Numbered from the stretch's first letter, positions 31,194-44,110 are shown. The stretch is DNA of 64,000 nt from Pseudomonas sp. S04 (GCF_009834545.1 NZ_CP019427.1:1075001-1139000); one strand, 5' to 3'. The notes: generated by a model from the letters alone, not told the origin. Program-made: numbers and translations.

Positions 31194-31230
31194 ATCCCTC
31201 GTACAAGGGGGGGGCTTCAAAAGCACAGGG

Positions 31231-31629
31231 TCAGTTGTCGTACTGGCTCAATAACCGTTCCATTCGTGCATCGAGGCGACGCTTGATTTCCGTCTCGATG
31301 TGCGGGGCAAAGTCATCGATCACGTCTTGCATGATCAACTGCGCGGCCGCGCGCAACTCACCATCCAGATGCAGCATGACGTCGGCAGCTTGCTGAGCGG
31401 TGGTCGTGGCGGCTGGTGCTGGTGCTGGAGCAGGTTGTTCGACGGCTTCGGCCAGTGGTTTGCCGCTGACTTGGTCGAACAGCAGGGGAATCTGGCCTTC
31501 ATCACTTGCGGTCTCGACGGTGTCGGTCAGCAGTGGTGGTTGCAGGTTGTCATCGCCGAGCAACTGGCGGATCGACTCGAGGTCATCCAGCAGGTGAGCG
31601 GCCTTTTGCAGTGGTTTTGGCGTGTCCAT
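31231..31629 (-). CDS. Conserved hypothetical protein next to holC
   Basis: A 132-residue acidic protein. It has an N-terminal helical segment (PKPLQKAAHLLDDLESIRQLL), a low-complexity Pro/Ala linker (PAPAPAPAATTT) and a C-terminal helical segment rich in charge (DDFAPHIETEIKRRLDARMERLLSQ). No catalytic motif is visible. The gene starts 7 bp after holC on the same strand, so it is co-transcribed with holC; P. aeruginosa has a similar hypothetical gene here as I recall. A role linked to DNA polymerase III is possible but unsupported. Confidence 0.8.
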   Translation of the reverse strand: MDTPKPLQKAAHLLDDLESIRQLLGDDNLQPPLLTDTVETASDEGQIPLLFDQVSGKPLAEAVEQPAPAPAPAATTTAQQAADVMLHLDGELRAAAQLIMQDVIDDFAPHIETEIKRRLDARMERLLSQYDN

Positions 31630-31636
31630 CTTGTAC

Positions 31637-32065
31637 TCAGAGTCGCTGTAGACGGTGATCTTGCAGAGGATAGCCCTGTTCGCGGTAGAAGCGGAAACTC
31701 TCCCGCGCGGCCTGACGAATAGCGGGATCTTCGACTACTACTTCTGCCACTCGGGCAAACCGTTGGGCAAATGGTGGGACCTTGAGGTCGAGGTTGACCA
31801 GCAGGTCCTGGTGCTCGCCCGGATCATCGCCCAGGCCCAGCACAATCAAGCCGTCCGGTTCGCTCTCGGCTGGGCCGTGGGGTACGAAGCTTTCGCCCTT
31901 GAACGCCCACAGGCGAGCATCCAGGTCGTCGCGTTGGGCGGCATCGCTGCAGTGCAGGTAGATGCGGTGCCCCATGCGCCAGGCCTTTTCGCTGAGTTTG
32001 CAGGCGAAATCCAGCCGCGCCTGGGGATCGGCGCTGGGCAGGATGTAAAAGTCGACTTTGGTCAT
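31637..32065 (-). CDS. holC: DNA polymerase III chi subunit
   Basis: The 142-residue chi subunit of the clamp-loader complex, which links polymerase III to single-strand-binding protein. The family pattern is clear: VDFYIL near the N-terminus, ACKLSEKAWRMGHRIYLHC, LDARLWAFKGESFVPH and DGLIVLG. The start at 32065 (MTKVDFYILPS) is the expected one. It lies downstream of pepA, with a 59-bp gap that contains a CCTGAAG/CTTCAGG hairpin, in the common pepA-holC order. Confidence 0.93.
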   Translation of the reverse strand: MTKVDFYILPSADPQARLDFACKLSEKAWRMGHRIYLHCSDAAQRDDLDARLWAFKGESFVPHGPAESEPDGLIVLGLGDDPGEHQDLLVNLDLKVPPFAQRFARVAEVVVEDPAIRQAARESFRFYREQGYPLQDHRLQRL

Positions 32066-32124
32066 TGCGGTTCCTGAGCCTGAAGTAGCGCCCCCGAGGG
32101 TGACGCCGCTTCAGGTCATCGGTT

Positions 32125-33924
<1,800 letters not shown>

Positions 33925-35043
33925 TTGATTGTCTTCCGTTATCTTTCCCGTGAAGTCCTGGTGACCCTGAGCGCCGTCAGTGCCGTGCTGCTGGTCATCA
34001 TCATGAGTGGGCGCTTCATCAAGTACCTCGCCCAAGCCGCTGCCGGCCTGCTGGATCCGGGTTCCCTGTTCCTGATCATGGGCTTTCGCCTGCCGGGCTT
34101 CTTGCAGTTGATCCTGCCACTGGGGTTGTTCCTGGGGATTCTGCTGGCTTATGGCCGGCTGTATCTCGAGAGCGAAATGACCGTGCTGTCGGCCACCGGC
34201 ATGAGCCAGCAACGCCTGTTCGCCTACACCTTGTTCCCGGCCACGCTGATTGCATTGCTGGTGGCCTGGTTGAGCCTGGGCCTGGCCCCGCAAGGTGCCA
34301 ACCAGTTCCAGTTGCTGCTGAACAAGCAGGATGCCCTGACCGAGTTCGATACCCTGGAGCCAGGACGCTTCCAGTCGTTGCGCGACGGCACGCGGGTGAC
34401 CTATACCGAAAAACTCTCGGACGATCGCGTCAACCTGGCAGGCGTGTTCATCTCGCAGAAGAACGAAGCCTCAGGCAACAAGGATCGCGGCATCTCTGTA
34501 CTGGTGGCCGAGAAGGGCCGTCAGGAGATCAAGCCGGACGGCAACCGCTACCTGATTCTGGACAACGGCTATCGTTATGACGGCAATCCGGGGCAGGCCA
34601 ATTACCGGATCATCAAGTACGACACCTATGGCGTACTGTTGCCCAAGCCTGACGTCAGCGACGAAGTAACCGACCGCGACGCCATCAGTACCGCCAACCT
34701 GCTGGGCAGCGATGACGTGCGCTCCCATGCCGAATTGCAATGGCGCCTGTCCCTGCCGTTGCTGGTGTTCATCGTGACCCTGATGGCCGTGCCACTGTCG
34801 CGGGTCAACCCGCGTCAGGGCCGTTTCCTCAAGCTGTTGCCAGCGATCCTGCTGTACATGGCCTACCTGACCATCCTGATCGCTGCCCGCGGCGCATTGG
34901 AGAAGGGCAAATTACCGCCGGCGCTGGGGTTGTGGTGGGTCCACGGGATTTTCCTGGTCATTGGCCTGGGGTTGCTCTACTGGGAGCCGTTGCGCTTGAA
35001 GATGGCGAGTCGCCGCTATGCGTTGGAGGTGACCCGTGGTTAA
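33925..35043 (+). CDS. lptF: Lipopolysaccharide export permease LptF
   Basis: A 372-residue inner-membrane subunit of the LptB2FG exporter that extracts lipopolysaccharide for transport to the outer membrane. It has two N-terminal helices (LVTLSAVSAVLLVIIMSGR and FLQLILPLGLFLGILLAYG), a periplasmic beta-jellyroll domain (about 130-260) and C-terminal helices. The motif LYLESEMTVLSATG is the coupling region to LptB. I use the TTG at 33925, giving (M)IVFRYLSREV as in homologues, since GGAG lies eight bases upstream; the GTG at 33916 is inside that ribosome-binding site. lptG overlaps its stop by 8 bp. Confidence 0.95.
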   Translation: MIVFRYLSREVLVTLSAVSAVLLVIIMSGRFIKYLAQAAAGLLDPGSLFLIMGFRLPGFLQLILPLGLFLGILLAYGRLYLESEMTVLSATGMSQQRLFAYTLFPATLIALLVAWLSLGLAPQGANQFQLLLNKQDALTEFDTLEPGRFQSLRDGTRVTYTEKLSDDRVNLAGVFISQKNEASGNKDRGISVLVAEKGRQEIKPDGNRYLILDNGYRYDGNPGQANYRIIKYDTYGVLLPKPDVSDEVTDRDAISTANLLGSDDVRSHAELQWRLSLPLLVFIVTLMAVPLSRVNPRQGRFLKLLPAILLYMAYLTILIAARGALEKGKLPPALGLWWVHGIFLVIGLGLLYWEPLRLKMASRRYALEVTRG

Positions 35044-36097
35044 GCTCGATCGCTACATTGGTAGCAGTGTATTCATGGCGATCCTGGCCGTGCTGGGGAT
35101 CATCCTCGGTCTGGCGACCCTGTTCGCCTTCATTGATGAAATGGGCGATGCCAGCGATACCTACACGGTGATGGACGTTCTGGGCTACGTGCTCCTGACC
35201 GCGCCGCGCCGGCTGTACGACATGTTGCCCATGGCTGCCCTGATCGGTTGCCTGATCGGCCTTGGCAGCCTGGCCAGTAACAGCGAATTGACCATCATGC
35301 GTGCGGCCGGCGTATCCATTGGGCGGATCGTCTGGGCAGTGATGAAGCCGATGCTGTTCCTGATGGTGGCCGGCGTGTTGATCGGCGAGTATGTGGCGCC
35401 CGCCACGGAAAACATCGCCCAGGCCAACCGTTCGCTGGCCCAGGGCAGTGGCGATTCGCAAAGCGCCAAGCACGGTTTGTGGCACCGCCAGGGGGACGAG
35501 TTCATTCACGTCAACTCGGTGCAGCCCAATGGCCGCCTGTATGGCGTGACCCGTTATCGTTTCGATAATGACCACCACCTGCTGTCCGCAAGCTTCGCTA
35601 AACGCGCCGAGTTCGACACCGATCACTGGCAGTTGAGTGACGTCACCACCACCCTGTTCCACGGCAAGAGCACTGAAGTGGTGAGCGCTGCGGTCGAGCG
35701 TTGGGATGTGGCCCTCAGCCCGCAACTGCTGAGCACCGTGGTGATGGCCCCGGAATCGCTGTCGATCAGCGGCCTGTGGGGTTATATCCATTACCTGGCT
35801 GACCAGGGCCTGAACAACGGCCGCTACTGGCTGGCATTTTGGGTCAAGGTGTTGCAGCCGCTGGTCACCGCAGCCCTGGTGCTGATGGCGATCTCCTTCA
35901 TCTTTGGTCCACTGCGTTCGGTAACCCTCGGTCAGCGGGTCTTCACCGGTGTGCTGGTGGGCTTCACCTTCCGCATCGTCCAGGATTTGCTCGGCCCGTC
36001 GAGCCTGGTGTTCGGTTTCTCGCCGCTGTTTGCGGTGTTGATCCCAGCTGCGGTGTGTGCGCTGGCAGGCCTCTGGCTGATGCGTCGAGCCGGCTGA
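35036..36097 (+). CDS. lptG: Lipopolysaccharide export permease LptG
   Basis: The 353-residue partner of LptF in the LptB2FG complex. N-terminal helices (SVFMAILAVLGIILGLATLFAF), the coupling-region motif LASNSELTIMRAAG, a periplasmic jellyroll domain (about 125-255) and C-terminal helices follow the family layout. It starts at GTG 35036 inside the end of lptF, behind GGAGGTGACC, so translation is coupled. A strong terminator follows. Confidence 0.95.
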   Translation: MVKLDRYIGSSVFMAILAVLGIILGLATLFAFIDEMGDASDTYTVMDVLGYVLLTAPRRLYDMLPMAALIGCLIGLGSLASNSELTIMRAAGVSIGRIVWAVMKPMLFLMVAGVLIGEYVAPATENIAQANRSLAQGSGDSQSAKHGLWHRQGDEFIHVNSVQPNGRLYGVTRYRFDNDHHLLSASFAKRAEFDTDHWQLSDVTTTLFHGKSTEVVSAAVERWDVALSPQLLSTVVMAPESLSISGLWGYIHYLADQGLNNGRYWLAFWVKVLQPLVTAALVLMAISFIFGPLRSVTLGQRVFTGVLVGFTFRIVQDLLGPSSLVFGFSPLFAVLIPAAVCALAGLWLMRRAG

Positions 36098-36125
36098 TCA
36101 GCGGTATTTGAACCGAAGTTTGTCT

Positions 36126-36163
36126 GCAAAAACGCCCCGTTCGCCAGAGCGGGGCGTTTTTGC
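36126..36163 (+). terminator. Rho-independent terminator after lptG
   Basis: GCAAAAACGCCCCG/CGGGGCGTTTTTGC, a 14-bp stem with internal T-run. It ends the lptFG unit and separates it from lepA. Confidence 0.93.
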
Positions 36164-36187
36164 AAGTGATGCCTTCACCTGCAAACG

Positions 36188-36216
36188 TGACGCTTGCCTG
36201 GTGTTTCAGGTACAAT
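36188..36216 (+). promoter_or_regulatory. Candidate sigma-70 promoter of lepA
   Basis: A strong -10 element TACAAT (36211-36216) lies 17 bp after TGACGC (36188-36193), about 50 bp upstream of the lepA start. The -35 is weak. A promoter is expected here because a terminator closes the preceding operon. Confidence 0.45.
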
Positions 36217-36268
36217 TCCCGGCTATTTTTCGGCGGGCTATGCCTGCAGCCTTTTTGAGTGTTGATCC

Positions 36269-38068
36269 GTGAGTGATTTGAGTCATATCCGCAATTTCTC
36301 CATCATCGCCCACATTGACCATGGCAAGTCGACGCTGGCCGATCGCTTCATCCAGATGTGCGGCGGCCTGGCCGAGCGTGAAATGGAAGCCCAGGTTCTG
36401 GACTCCATGGACCTTGAGCGCGAACGCGGGATCACCATCAAGGCCCACAGCGTTACCTTGTATTACACCGCCAAAGACGGCATCAAGTACCAGCTGAACT
36501 TCATCGACACCCCCGGCCACGTTGACTTCACCTATGAAGTCAGCCGCTCGTTGGCGGCCTGTGAAGGTGCGTTGCTGGTGGTCGATGCTGGCCAGGGCGT
36601 GGAAGCGCAGTCGGTTGCCAACTGCTACACGGCAATCGAGCAGGGCCTGGAAGTCATGCCGGTGCTGAACAAGATCGACCTGCCACAGGCCGATCCGGAC
36701 CGGGTGAAAGAAGAAATCGAAAAAATCATCGGCATCGACGCCACCGATGCCGTCGAGTGCAGTGCCAAGACTGGCCTGGGCGTCGATGAGGTGCTCGAGC
36801 GCCTGGTCAAGACCATTCCCGCGCCTACCGGCAACATCGAAGATCCGCTGCAAGCGTTGATCATCGACTCCTGGTTCGACAACTACCTGGGCGTTGTTTC
36901 CTTGGTTCGCGTACGCCACGGCCGCGTGAAGAAGGGCGACAAGATCCTGGTCAAATCCACCGGCAAGATCCACCTGGTGGACAGCGTCGGTGTGTTCAAC
37001 CCGAAACACACTGCCACCGTCGACCTGAAAGCCGGTGAAGTAGGCTTCATCATCGCCGGTATCAAGGACATTCACGGTGCGCCAGTGGGCGATACCCTGA
37101 CCTTGAGTTCGACCCCTGACGTCGACGTGCTGCCAGGCTTCAAGCGCATCCAGCCGCAGGTGTACGCCGGTCTGTTTCCGGTCAGCTCCGACGACTTCGA
37201 AGACTTCCGTGAAGCCCTGCAAAAGCTCACCCTCAACGACTCGTCCCTGCAGTACACCCCGGAAAGCTCCGACGCCCTGGGCTTCGGCTTCCGTTGCGGG
37301 TTCCTTGGCATGCTGCACATGGAAATCATCCAGGAGCGCCTGGAGCGCGAGTACGACCTGGACCTGATCACCACGGCGCCAACGGTAATTTTCGAGCTGT
37401 TGCTGAAAACCGGTGAAACGATTTACGTCGATAACCCGTCCAAGCTCCCAGACCTGTCTTCGATCGAAGACATGCGTGAGCCGATCGTGCGGGCCAATAT
37501 TCTTGTGCCGCAAGAGCACCTGGGCAACGTCATTACCCTGTGTATCGAAAAACGTGGCGTGCAGCACGACATGTTGTTCCTGGGTACCCAGGTCCAGGTG
37601 ACCTACGATTTGCCGATGAACGAAGTGGTCCTGGACTTCTTCGATCGCCTGAAGTCCACCAGTCGCGGCTATGCTTCGCTGGATTACCACTTCGATCGCT
37701 ACCAGTCGGCTAATCTGGTCAAGCTGGACGTGCTGATCAATGGCGACAAGGTCGATGCCCTGGCGCTGATCGTGCACAAGGACAACGCGCACTACAAAGG
37801 TCGCCAGTTGACCGAGAAGATGAAGGAACTGATTCCGCGCCAGATGTTCGACGTTGCGATCCAGGCCGCCATTGGCGGGCAGATCATCGCGCGGACCTCC
37901 GTCAAGGCACTCAGAAAGAACGTATTGGCCAAATGCTACGGTGGTGACGTTAGCCGTAAGCGCAAGCTGTTGGAAAAGCAGAAGGCCGGTAAAAAACGCA
38001 TGAAGCAGGTCGGTAACGTGGAAATTCCACAAGAAGCCTTCCTTGCTGTGCTCAGGTTGGATAGTTAG
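36269..38068 (+). CDS. lepA: Elongation factor 4 (LepA)
   Basis: A 599-residue ribosome-associated translational GTPase thought to act on stalled ribosomes or in initiation and ribosome assembly. G1 is [10 protein letters not shown]3 DTPGHVDF and G4 NKIDLP. The LepA-specific C-terminal domain contains [21 protein letters not shown] and [16 protein letters not shown]. It starts at GTG 36269. lepB begins 5 bp after the stop. In P. aeruginosa this gene follows algU-mucABCD; here it follows lptG. Confidence 0.97.
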   Translation: MSDLSHIRNFSIIAHIDHGKSTLADRFIQMCGGLAEREMEAQVLDSMDLERERGITIKAHSVTLYYTAKDGIKYQLNFIDTPGHVDFTYEVSRSLAACEGALLVVDAGQGVEAQSVANCYTAIEQGLEVMPVLNKIDLPQADPDRVKEEIEKIIGIDATDAVECSAKTGLGVDEVLERLVKTIPAPTGNIEDPLQALIIDSWFDNYLGVVSLVRVRHGRVKKGDKILVKSTGKIHLVDSVGVFNPKHTATVDLKAGEVGFIIAGIKDIHGAPVGDTLTLSSTPDVDVLPGFKRIQPQVYAGLFPVSSDDFEDFREALQKLTLNDSSLQYTPESSDALGFGFRCGFLGMLHMEIIQERLEREYDLDLITTAPTVIFELLLKTGETIYVDNPSKLPDLSSIEDMREPIVRANILVPQEHLGNVITLCIEKRGVQHDMLFLGTQVQVTYDLPMNEVVLDFFDRLKSTSRGYASLDYHFDRYQSANLVKLDVLINGDKVDALALIVHKDNAHYKGRQLTEKMKELIPRQMFDVAIQAAIGGQIIARTSVKALRKNVLAKCYGGDVSRKRKLLEKQKAGKKRMKQVGNVEIPQEAFLAVLRLDS

Positions 38069-38073
38069 GTCCT

Positions 38074-38928
38074 ATGTCACTAAATTTCCCGCTGTTGCTG
38101 GTCATCGCTGTCTTCGTCTGCGGTTTGCTGGCGTTGCTCGATCTGGTGTTTCTGGCGCCGCGTCGGCGTGCTGCCATTGCCTCGTATCAGGGCACTGTCA
38201 GCCAACCCGACATGGTCGTCGTGGAGAAACTGAACAAAGAACCGTTGCTGGTGGAATACGGCAAATCGTTCTTTCCGGTGCTGTTCATCGTACTGGTGCT
38301 GCGTTCGTTTCTGGTGGAGCCGTTCCAGATTCCGTCTGGTTCGATGAAACCGACCCTGGACGTCGGCGATTTCATTCTGGTGAACAAGTTTTCCTACGGG
38401 ATCCGCTTGCCAGTACTCGACAAGAAAGTCATCGAGGTGGGTGATCCGCAGCGCGGCGATGTGATGGTGTTCCGCTACCCAAGCGACCCGAACGTCAACT
38501 ACATCAAGCGTGTGGTTGGCCTGCCGGGCGACCAGATTCGCTACACCGCCGACAAGCGCCTGTTCGTCAACGGTGAGTCGATTGCCGAGCAACTGGTGGG
38601 CACCGAGCCGGGCACCTTGGGCAGCGCCGAGCTGTACAAGGAAAAACTCGGTGTCGCCGAGCACATGATCCGCAAGGAAATGAGCCGCTACCGGGCCACT
38701 CCGGACCGTCAATGGACGGTGCCCGCGGGGCACTATTTCATGATGGGCGACAACCGCGACAACTCCAACGACAGTCGCTACTGGGATGACCCAAGCATTC
38801 CCAAGAACCTGCTGGGCATGGTTCCCGACCAGAACATCGTCGGCAAGGCCTTTGCGGTCTGGATGAGCTGGCCTGAACCGAAACTCAGCCACCTGCCGAA
38901 TTTCTCGCGGGTTGGCCTGATCAAGTAA
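38074..38928 (+). CDS. lepB: Signal peptidase I (LepB)
   Basis: This protein cleaves signal peptides on the periplasmic face of the inner membrane. It has 284 residues, with two N-terminal membrane segments (LLLVIAVFVCGLLALLDLVFL and FFPVLFIVLVLRSFLV). The catalytic serine is Ser90 in PSGSMKPTL and the lysine is Lys145 in YIKRVVGLPGD, the same numbering as in E. coli. GDNRDNSNDSR is the conserved box E. It is translationally close to lepA. A 9-bp hairpin follows (38936-38958). Confidence 0.97.
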   Translation: MSLNFPLLLVIAVFVCGLLALLDLVFLAPRRRAAIASYQGTVSQPDMVVVEKLNKEPLLVEYGKSFFPVLFIVLVLRSFLVEPFQIPSGSMKPTLDVGDFILVNKFSYGIRLPVLDKKVIEVGDPQRGDVMVFRYPSDPNVNYIKRVVGLPGDQIRYTADKRLFVNGESIAEQLVGTEPGTLGSAELYKEKLGVAEHMIRKEMSRYRATPDRQWTVPAGHYFMMGDNRDNSNDSRYWDDPSIPKNLLGMVPDQNIVGKAFAVWMSWPEPKLSHLPNFSRVGLIK

Positions 38929-38935
38929 TCCCACA

Positions 38936-38958
38936 CGGCGCTGTTGAACACAGCGCCG
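38936..38958 (+). terminator. Hairpin just after lepB
   Basis: CGGCGCTGT/ACAGCGCCG, a perfect 9-bp stem with a 5-nt loop and no U-run, 8 bp after the lepB stop. Its second half and loop (TTGAACACAGCG, 38944-38955) recur as a direct repeat at 39028-39039. Confidence 0.6.
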
Positions 38959-39027
38959 AATGCTTTTCTGGAACCTGCAGAAGGTTGCCGCACTGCATTG
39001 AAGCCAACGATATTCAGGAAGTAATTT

Positions 39028-39111
39028 TTGAACACAGCGTTATTTGTCCCAGGCCTTCGCAGCGATGCTGCGGGGGAAGTCGACCACGAACTCAGCGTGG
39101 GTAAACCGTGA
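39028..39111 (+). pseudogene. Possible 3' remnant of the DUF4845-type gene normally between lepB and rnc
   Basis: Pseudomonads usually carry a gene for a DUF4845 protein of about 120 residues between lepB and rnc. Here the gap is only 179 bp. A 27-codon open segment ends ...[10 protein letters not shown] with a TGA that overlaps the rnc GTG by two bases (GTGA), as a coupled upstream gene would. An in-frame stop (TAA, 39022-39024) lies just before it, and no start or signal/membrane segment is present. Interpretation as a deletion remnant is inference. Confidence 0.35.
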
Positions 39112-39797
39112 GCGTCTCCTTAAGCCGTCTCGAGCGTCAGCTCGGCTACACCTTCAAGGATCAGGAACTGATGGTCCTGGCCCTGACTCACCGCAGCTTT
39201 GCCGGGCGCAACAACGAACGCCTGGAATTCCTCGGTGATGCCATCCTCAACTTCGTGGCCGGTGAAGCGCTGTTCGACCGCTTTCCGCTGGCCCGCGAAG
39301 GCCAGCTGTCGCGTTTGCGCGCGCGCTTGGTCAAAGGCGAGACACTGGCAGTGCTGGCCCGTGGCTTTGATCTGGGTGACTACCTGCGCCTGGGCTCCGG
39401 TGAGTTGAAGAGCGGCGGTTTCCGGCGCGAGTCGATCCTGGCCGATGCCCTGGAAGCGCTGATCGGCGCGATCTACCTGGATGCCGGCATGGACATGGCG
39501 CGCGAACGCGTGCTGGCCTGGCTGGCTTCCGAGTTCGAGAGCCTGACGCTGGTCGATACCAATAAAGATCCAAAGACCCGCCTGCAGGAATTCCTGCAGT
39601 CGCGTGCCTGTGAGCTGCCGCGTTACGAAGTGGTGGATATCCAGGGTGAGCCTCATTGCCGAACGTTCTTCGTCGAATGTGAAATCACCTTATTGAATGA
39701 AAAAAGCCGAGGTCAGGGTGTGAGTCGTCGTATTGCCGAACAGGTAGCGGCCGCCGCAGCACTGATAGCCCTGGGCGTGGAGAATGGCCATGACTGA
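39108..39797 (+). CDS. rnc: Ribonuclease III
   Basis: A 229-residue double-strand-specific RNase for rRNA and mRNA processing. The catalytic signature [12 protein letters not shown] lies near residues 36-47. A second acidic cluster is in [14 protein letters not shown]. The C-terminal double-stranded-RNA-binding domain begins near [11 protein letters not shown] and ends with [17 protein letters not shown] start at 39108, with only a weak ribosome-binding site, which fits former coupling to an upstream gene. era overlaps the end by 8 bp. Confidence 0.97.
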   Translation: MSVSLSRLERQLGYTFKDQELMVLALTHRSFAGRNNERLEFLGDAILNFVAGEALFDRFPLAREGQLSRLRARLVKGETLAVLARGFDLGDYLRLGSGELKSGGFRRESILADALEALIGAIYLDAGMDMARERVLAWLASEFESLTLVDTNKDPKTRLQEFLQSRACELPRYEVVDIQGEPHCRTFFVECEITLLNEKSRGQGVSRRIAEQVAAAAALIALGVENGHD

Positions 39798-40692
39798 TTC
39801 AACTGCAACTCGCTGTGGCTATGTCGCCATCGTCGGCCGCCCGAACGTGGGCAAATCCACGTTGCTGAACCACATCCTGGGTCAGAAGCTGGCAATTACC
39901 TCGCGTAAACCGCAGACCACCCGCCACAACATGCTCGGGATCAAGACCGAGGGCGCGGTGCAAGCGATCTACGTCGACACCCCCGGCATGCACAAGGGTG
40001 GCGAGAAGGCCCTGAACCGCTACATGAACAAGACCGCCTCGGCGGCGTTGAAAGACGTCGACGTGGTGATCTTCGTGGTCGATCGCACCAAGTGGACCGA
40101 CGAAGACCAGATGGTCCTCGAGCGTGTGCAGTACGTGACCGGTCCTTTGATCGTGGCGCTGAACAAGACCGACCGCATCGAAGACAAAGCCGAGCTGATG
40201 CCGCACCTGACCTGGCTGCAAGAGCAACTGCCGAACGCGCAGATCATGCCGATCTCGGCCCAGCATGGGCATAACCTCGAAGCGCTGGAGCGGGTGATCG
40301 CCGGTTACCTGCCGGAAAACGATCACTTCTTCCCGGAAGATCAGATCACCGACCGCAGCAGCCGCTTCCTCGCCGCTGAGCTGGTGCGCGAGAAAATCAT
40401 GCGCCAGATGGGTGCGGAGCTGCCGTACCAGATCACCGTGGAAATCGAAGAGTTCAAGCAGCAGGGCAAGACCCTGCACATCCACGCCCTGATCCTCGTC
40501 GAGCGTGACGGTCAGAAGAAGATCATCATTGGCGACAAGGGCGAGCGGATCAAACGTATCGGCACCGAGGCGCGCAAGGATATGGAGCTGCTGTTCGACT
40601 CCAAGATCATGCTCAACCTGTGGGTGAAGGTCAAAGGTGGCTGGTCCGACGACGAGCGCGCCCTGCGTTCGCTGGGTTACGGCGATCTGTAG
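39790..40692 (+). CDS. era: GTPase Era
   Basis: A 300-residue essential GTPase in 16S rRNA maturation and 30S assembly. G1 is GRPNVGKST (16-24), followed by KPQTTRHN (switch I), DTPGMHKG (G3) and NKTDR (G4). The C-terminal KH domain has [12 protein letters not shown] choose ATG 39790 rather than 39784 because the GGAG at about 39778 is then correctly spaced. Part of the rnc-era pair. Confidence 0.97.
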   Translation: MTDSTATRCGYVAIVGRPNVGKSTLLNHILGQKLAITSRKPQTTRHNMLGIKTEGAVQAIYVDTPGMHKGGEKALNRYMNKTASAALKDVDVVIFVVDRTKWTDEDQMVLERVQYVTGPLIVALNKTDRIEDKAELMPHLTWLQEQLPNAQIMPISAQHGHNLEALERVIAGYLPENDHFFPEDQITDRSSRFLAAELVREKIMRQMGAELPYQITVEIEEFKQQGKTLHIHALILVERDGQKKIIIGDKGERIKRIGTEARKDMELLFDSKIMLNLWVKVKGGWSDDERALRSLGYGDL

Positions 40693-40720
40693 ACCCGGTT
40701 AGCGCTGTACCGTAGAACCC

Positions 40721-40809
40721 TGTGGGAGCGGGCTTGCCCGCGATGAGGATGGAGCATTCAGCAGCGATGTTGACTGTAAGTCCGCCATCGCGGGCAAGCC
40801 CGCTCCCAC
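40721..40809. repeat. Inverted REP pair (BIME) between era and recO
   Basis: TGTGGGAGCGGGCTTGCCCG at the left is matched by its reverse complement at the right (CGGGCAAGCCCGCTCCCA). It lies between co-directional genes. Confidence 0.92.
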
Positions 40810-40857
40810 TTTTGGTTTGTGTTGATTTCAAAACAGCACTCCTTCAGTGAGACACCC

Positions 40858-41544
40858 ATGTCCTCTCCGCCACCCAGCCAACCCGCCTACGTCCTGCATT
40901 CGCGCGCCTACCGCGAGAACAGTGCATTGGTCGACTTCCTCACGCCGCAAGGGCGGCTGCGGGCGGTGTTGCGCAGCGCGCGGGGCAAGGCCGGGACTCT
41001 GGCGCGGCCATTCGTGCCCCTGGAAGTGGAGTTTCGCGGGCGCGGCGAGCTGAAAAACGTCGGGCGCATGGAAAGTGCCGGCGTCTCGACCTGGCTCAGC
41101 GGCGAGGCGCTGTTCAGTGGCCTGTACCTCAATGAGTTGCTGATCCGCCTGTTGCCTGCCGAAGATCCCCATCCCGCGGTGTTCGAGCACTATGCCGCGA
41201 CCTTGCTGGCCCTCGCTGAAGGTCGCGCGTTGGAACCGTTGTTGCGCTCCTTCGAATGGCGCTTGCTCGATGACCTGGGCTATGGCTTTGCACTGACCCA
41301 GGATGTCCACGCCGAGCCGATTGCCGCCGACGGTCTGTACCGCCTGCAGGTGGATGCCGGGTTGGAGCGGGTGTACCTGTTGCAGCCGGGGCTGTTCAAT
41401 GGCTGTGAACTGTTGGCCATGGCCGAAGCGGACTGGAGCGCTCCCGGTGCGCTGTCGGCTGCCAAGCGCCTGATGCGCCAGGCATTGGCGGTTCACCTGG
41501 GCGGTCGTCCCCTGGTCAGTCGCGAGCTGTTTCGCAAGCCCTGA
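40858..41544 (+). CDS. recO: DNA repair protein RecO
   Basis: A 228-residue RecF-pathway mediator that anneals DNA and loads RecA with RecR. It has an N-terminal OB-fold (about 8-80: [32 protein letters not shown]) and a helical C-terminal domain ([30 protein letters not shown]). The ATG at 40858 is used. A REP pair separates it from era. Confidence 0.95.
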   Translation: MSSPPPSQPAYVLHSRAYRENSALVDFLTPQGRLRAVLRSARGKAGTLARPFVPLEVEFRGRGELKNVGRMESAGVSTWLSGEALFSGLYLNELLIRLLPAEDPHPAVFEHYAATLLALAEGRALEPLLRSFEWRLLDDLGYGFALTQDVHAEPIAADGLYRLQVDAGLERVYLLQPGLFNGCELLAMAEADWSAPGALSAAKRLMRQALAVHLGGRPLVSRELFRKP

Positions 41545-41594
41545 TCACCCCGTATGCTGTGCACCGAACTTTCTCTTCTTCTGGAGCGCTTTCC

Positions 41595-42341
41595 GTGACC
41601 ACCAGCACCCGCATTCTTCTTGGCGTGAACATCGACCACGTAGCCACCCTGCGTCAGGCCCGGGGCACCCGATACCCTGACCCCGTCAAGGCTGCGCTCG
41701 ACGCTGAAGAGGCGGGCGCCGATGGCATCACCGTGCATCTGCGCGAAGATCGCCGGCACATCCAGGAGCGCGACGTACTGATTCTCAAGGACGTGCTGCA
41801 GACCCGGATGAATTTCGAGATGGGCGTGACCGAGGAAATGATGGCGTTCGCCGAACGCATTCGCCCGGCGCACATCTGCCTGGTTCCGGAAACCCGTCAG
41901 GAGCTGACCACCGAAGGCGGTCTGGATGTTGCGGGGCAGGAGGCACGGATCAAGGCCGCAGTAGAGCGCTTGGCCAAAATCGGCTGTGAAGTGTCGTTAT
42001 TTATCGATGCCGATGAGCGGCAGATCGAGGCTTCCAAGCGCGTGGGTGCCCCGGCCATCGAATTGCACACCGGCCGTTATGCCGATGCCCAGACTCCCAC
42101 CGAAGTCGCCGAAGAGCTGCAGCGCGTGGCCGACGGTGTGGCCTGCGGCCTGGCTCAGGGGCTGATCGTCAATGCCGGTCATGGCCTGCATTACCACAAC
42201 GTCGAAGCCGTTGCGGCGATCAAGGGCATCAACGAACTGAACATCGGCCACGCACTGGTCGCGCATGCCTTGTTTGTCGGCTTCAAGTCGGCGGTGTCGG
42301 AGATGAAGGCACTGATCCTGGCGGCTGCGGCGAAGGCCTAA
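41595..42341 (+). CDS. pdxJ: Pyridoxine 5'-phosphate synthase PdxJ
   Basis: The last step of de novo vitamin B6 synthesis: condenses 1-deoxyxylulose 5-phosphate with 3-amino-2-oxopropyl phosphate. It is a 248-residue TIM barrel beginning [44 protein letters not shown] and the phosphate-binding C-terminal [10 protein letters not shown] are present. GTG start at 41595 behind TGGAGCGCTTTCC. It follows recO by about 50 bp. Confidence 0.96.
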   Translation: MTTSTRILLGVNIDHVATLRQARGTRYPDPVKAALDAEEAGADGITVHLREDRRHIQERDVLILKDVLQTRMNFEMGVTEEMMAFAERIRPAHICLVPETRQELTTEGGLDVAGQEARIKAAVERLAKIGCEVSLFIDADERQIEASKRVGAPAIELHTGRYADAQTPTEVAEELQRVADGVACGLAQGLIVNAGHGLHYHNVEAVAAIKGINELNIGHALVAHALFVGFKSAVSEMKALILAAAAKA

Positions 42342-42360
42342 GCAACCATACAAAACCAGC

Positions 42361-42386
42361 GTGGGAGCCAGCAGGCTGGCTCCCAC
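42361..42386. repeat. REP-like palindrome between pdxJ and mltF
   Basis: GTGGGAGCCAGC/GCTGGCTCCCAC, a 12-bp perfect stem with a 2-nt loop, between convergent genes. It may end transcription from either side, though no U-run follows. Confidence 0.85.
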
Positions 42387-42405
42387 ATGTGGTTCAAGGC
42401 GTTTG

Positions 42406-44025
<1,620 letters not shown>

Positions 44026-44083
44026 TTATAGGCCCGCCAGCCCTGGCCGACGTTCGGGTGATACCGGGTGTAGCGTTTCGGGT

Positions 44084-44110
44084 GCTGTCGCGGGCGGTTT
44101 AGGCTAGAAT
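44084..44110 (+). promoter_or_regulatory. Candidate purL promoter
   Basis: A -10-like TAGAAT (44105-44110) lies about 43 bp upstream of the purL ATG. The matching -35 (GCTGTC near 44084) is weak, with a 15-bp spacer. Confidence 0.3.

Noticed and set aside
36206..38032. A 608-codon open frame antisense to lepA
   Set aside because: Shadow of a highly expressed GC-rich gene; no recognisable protein.
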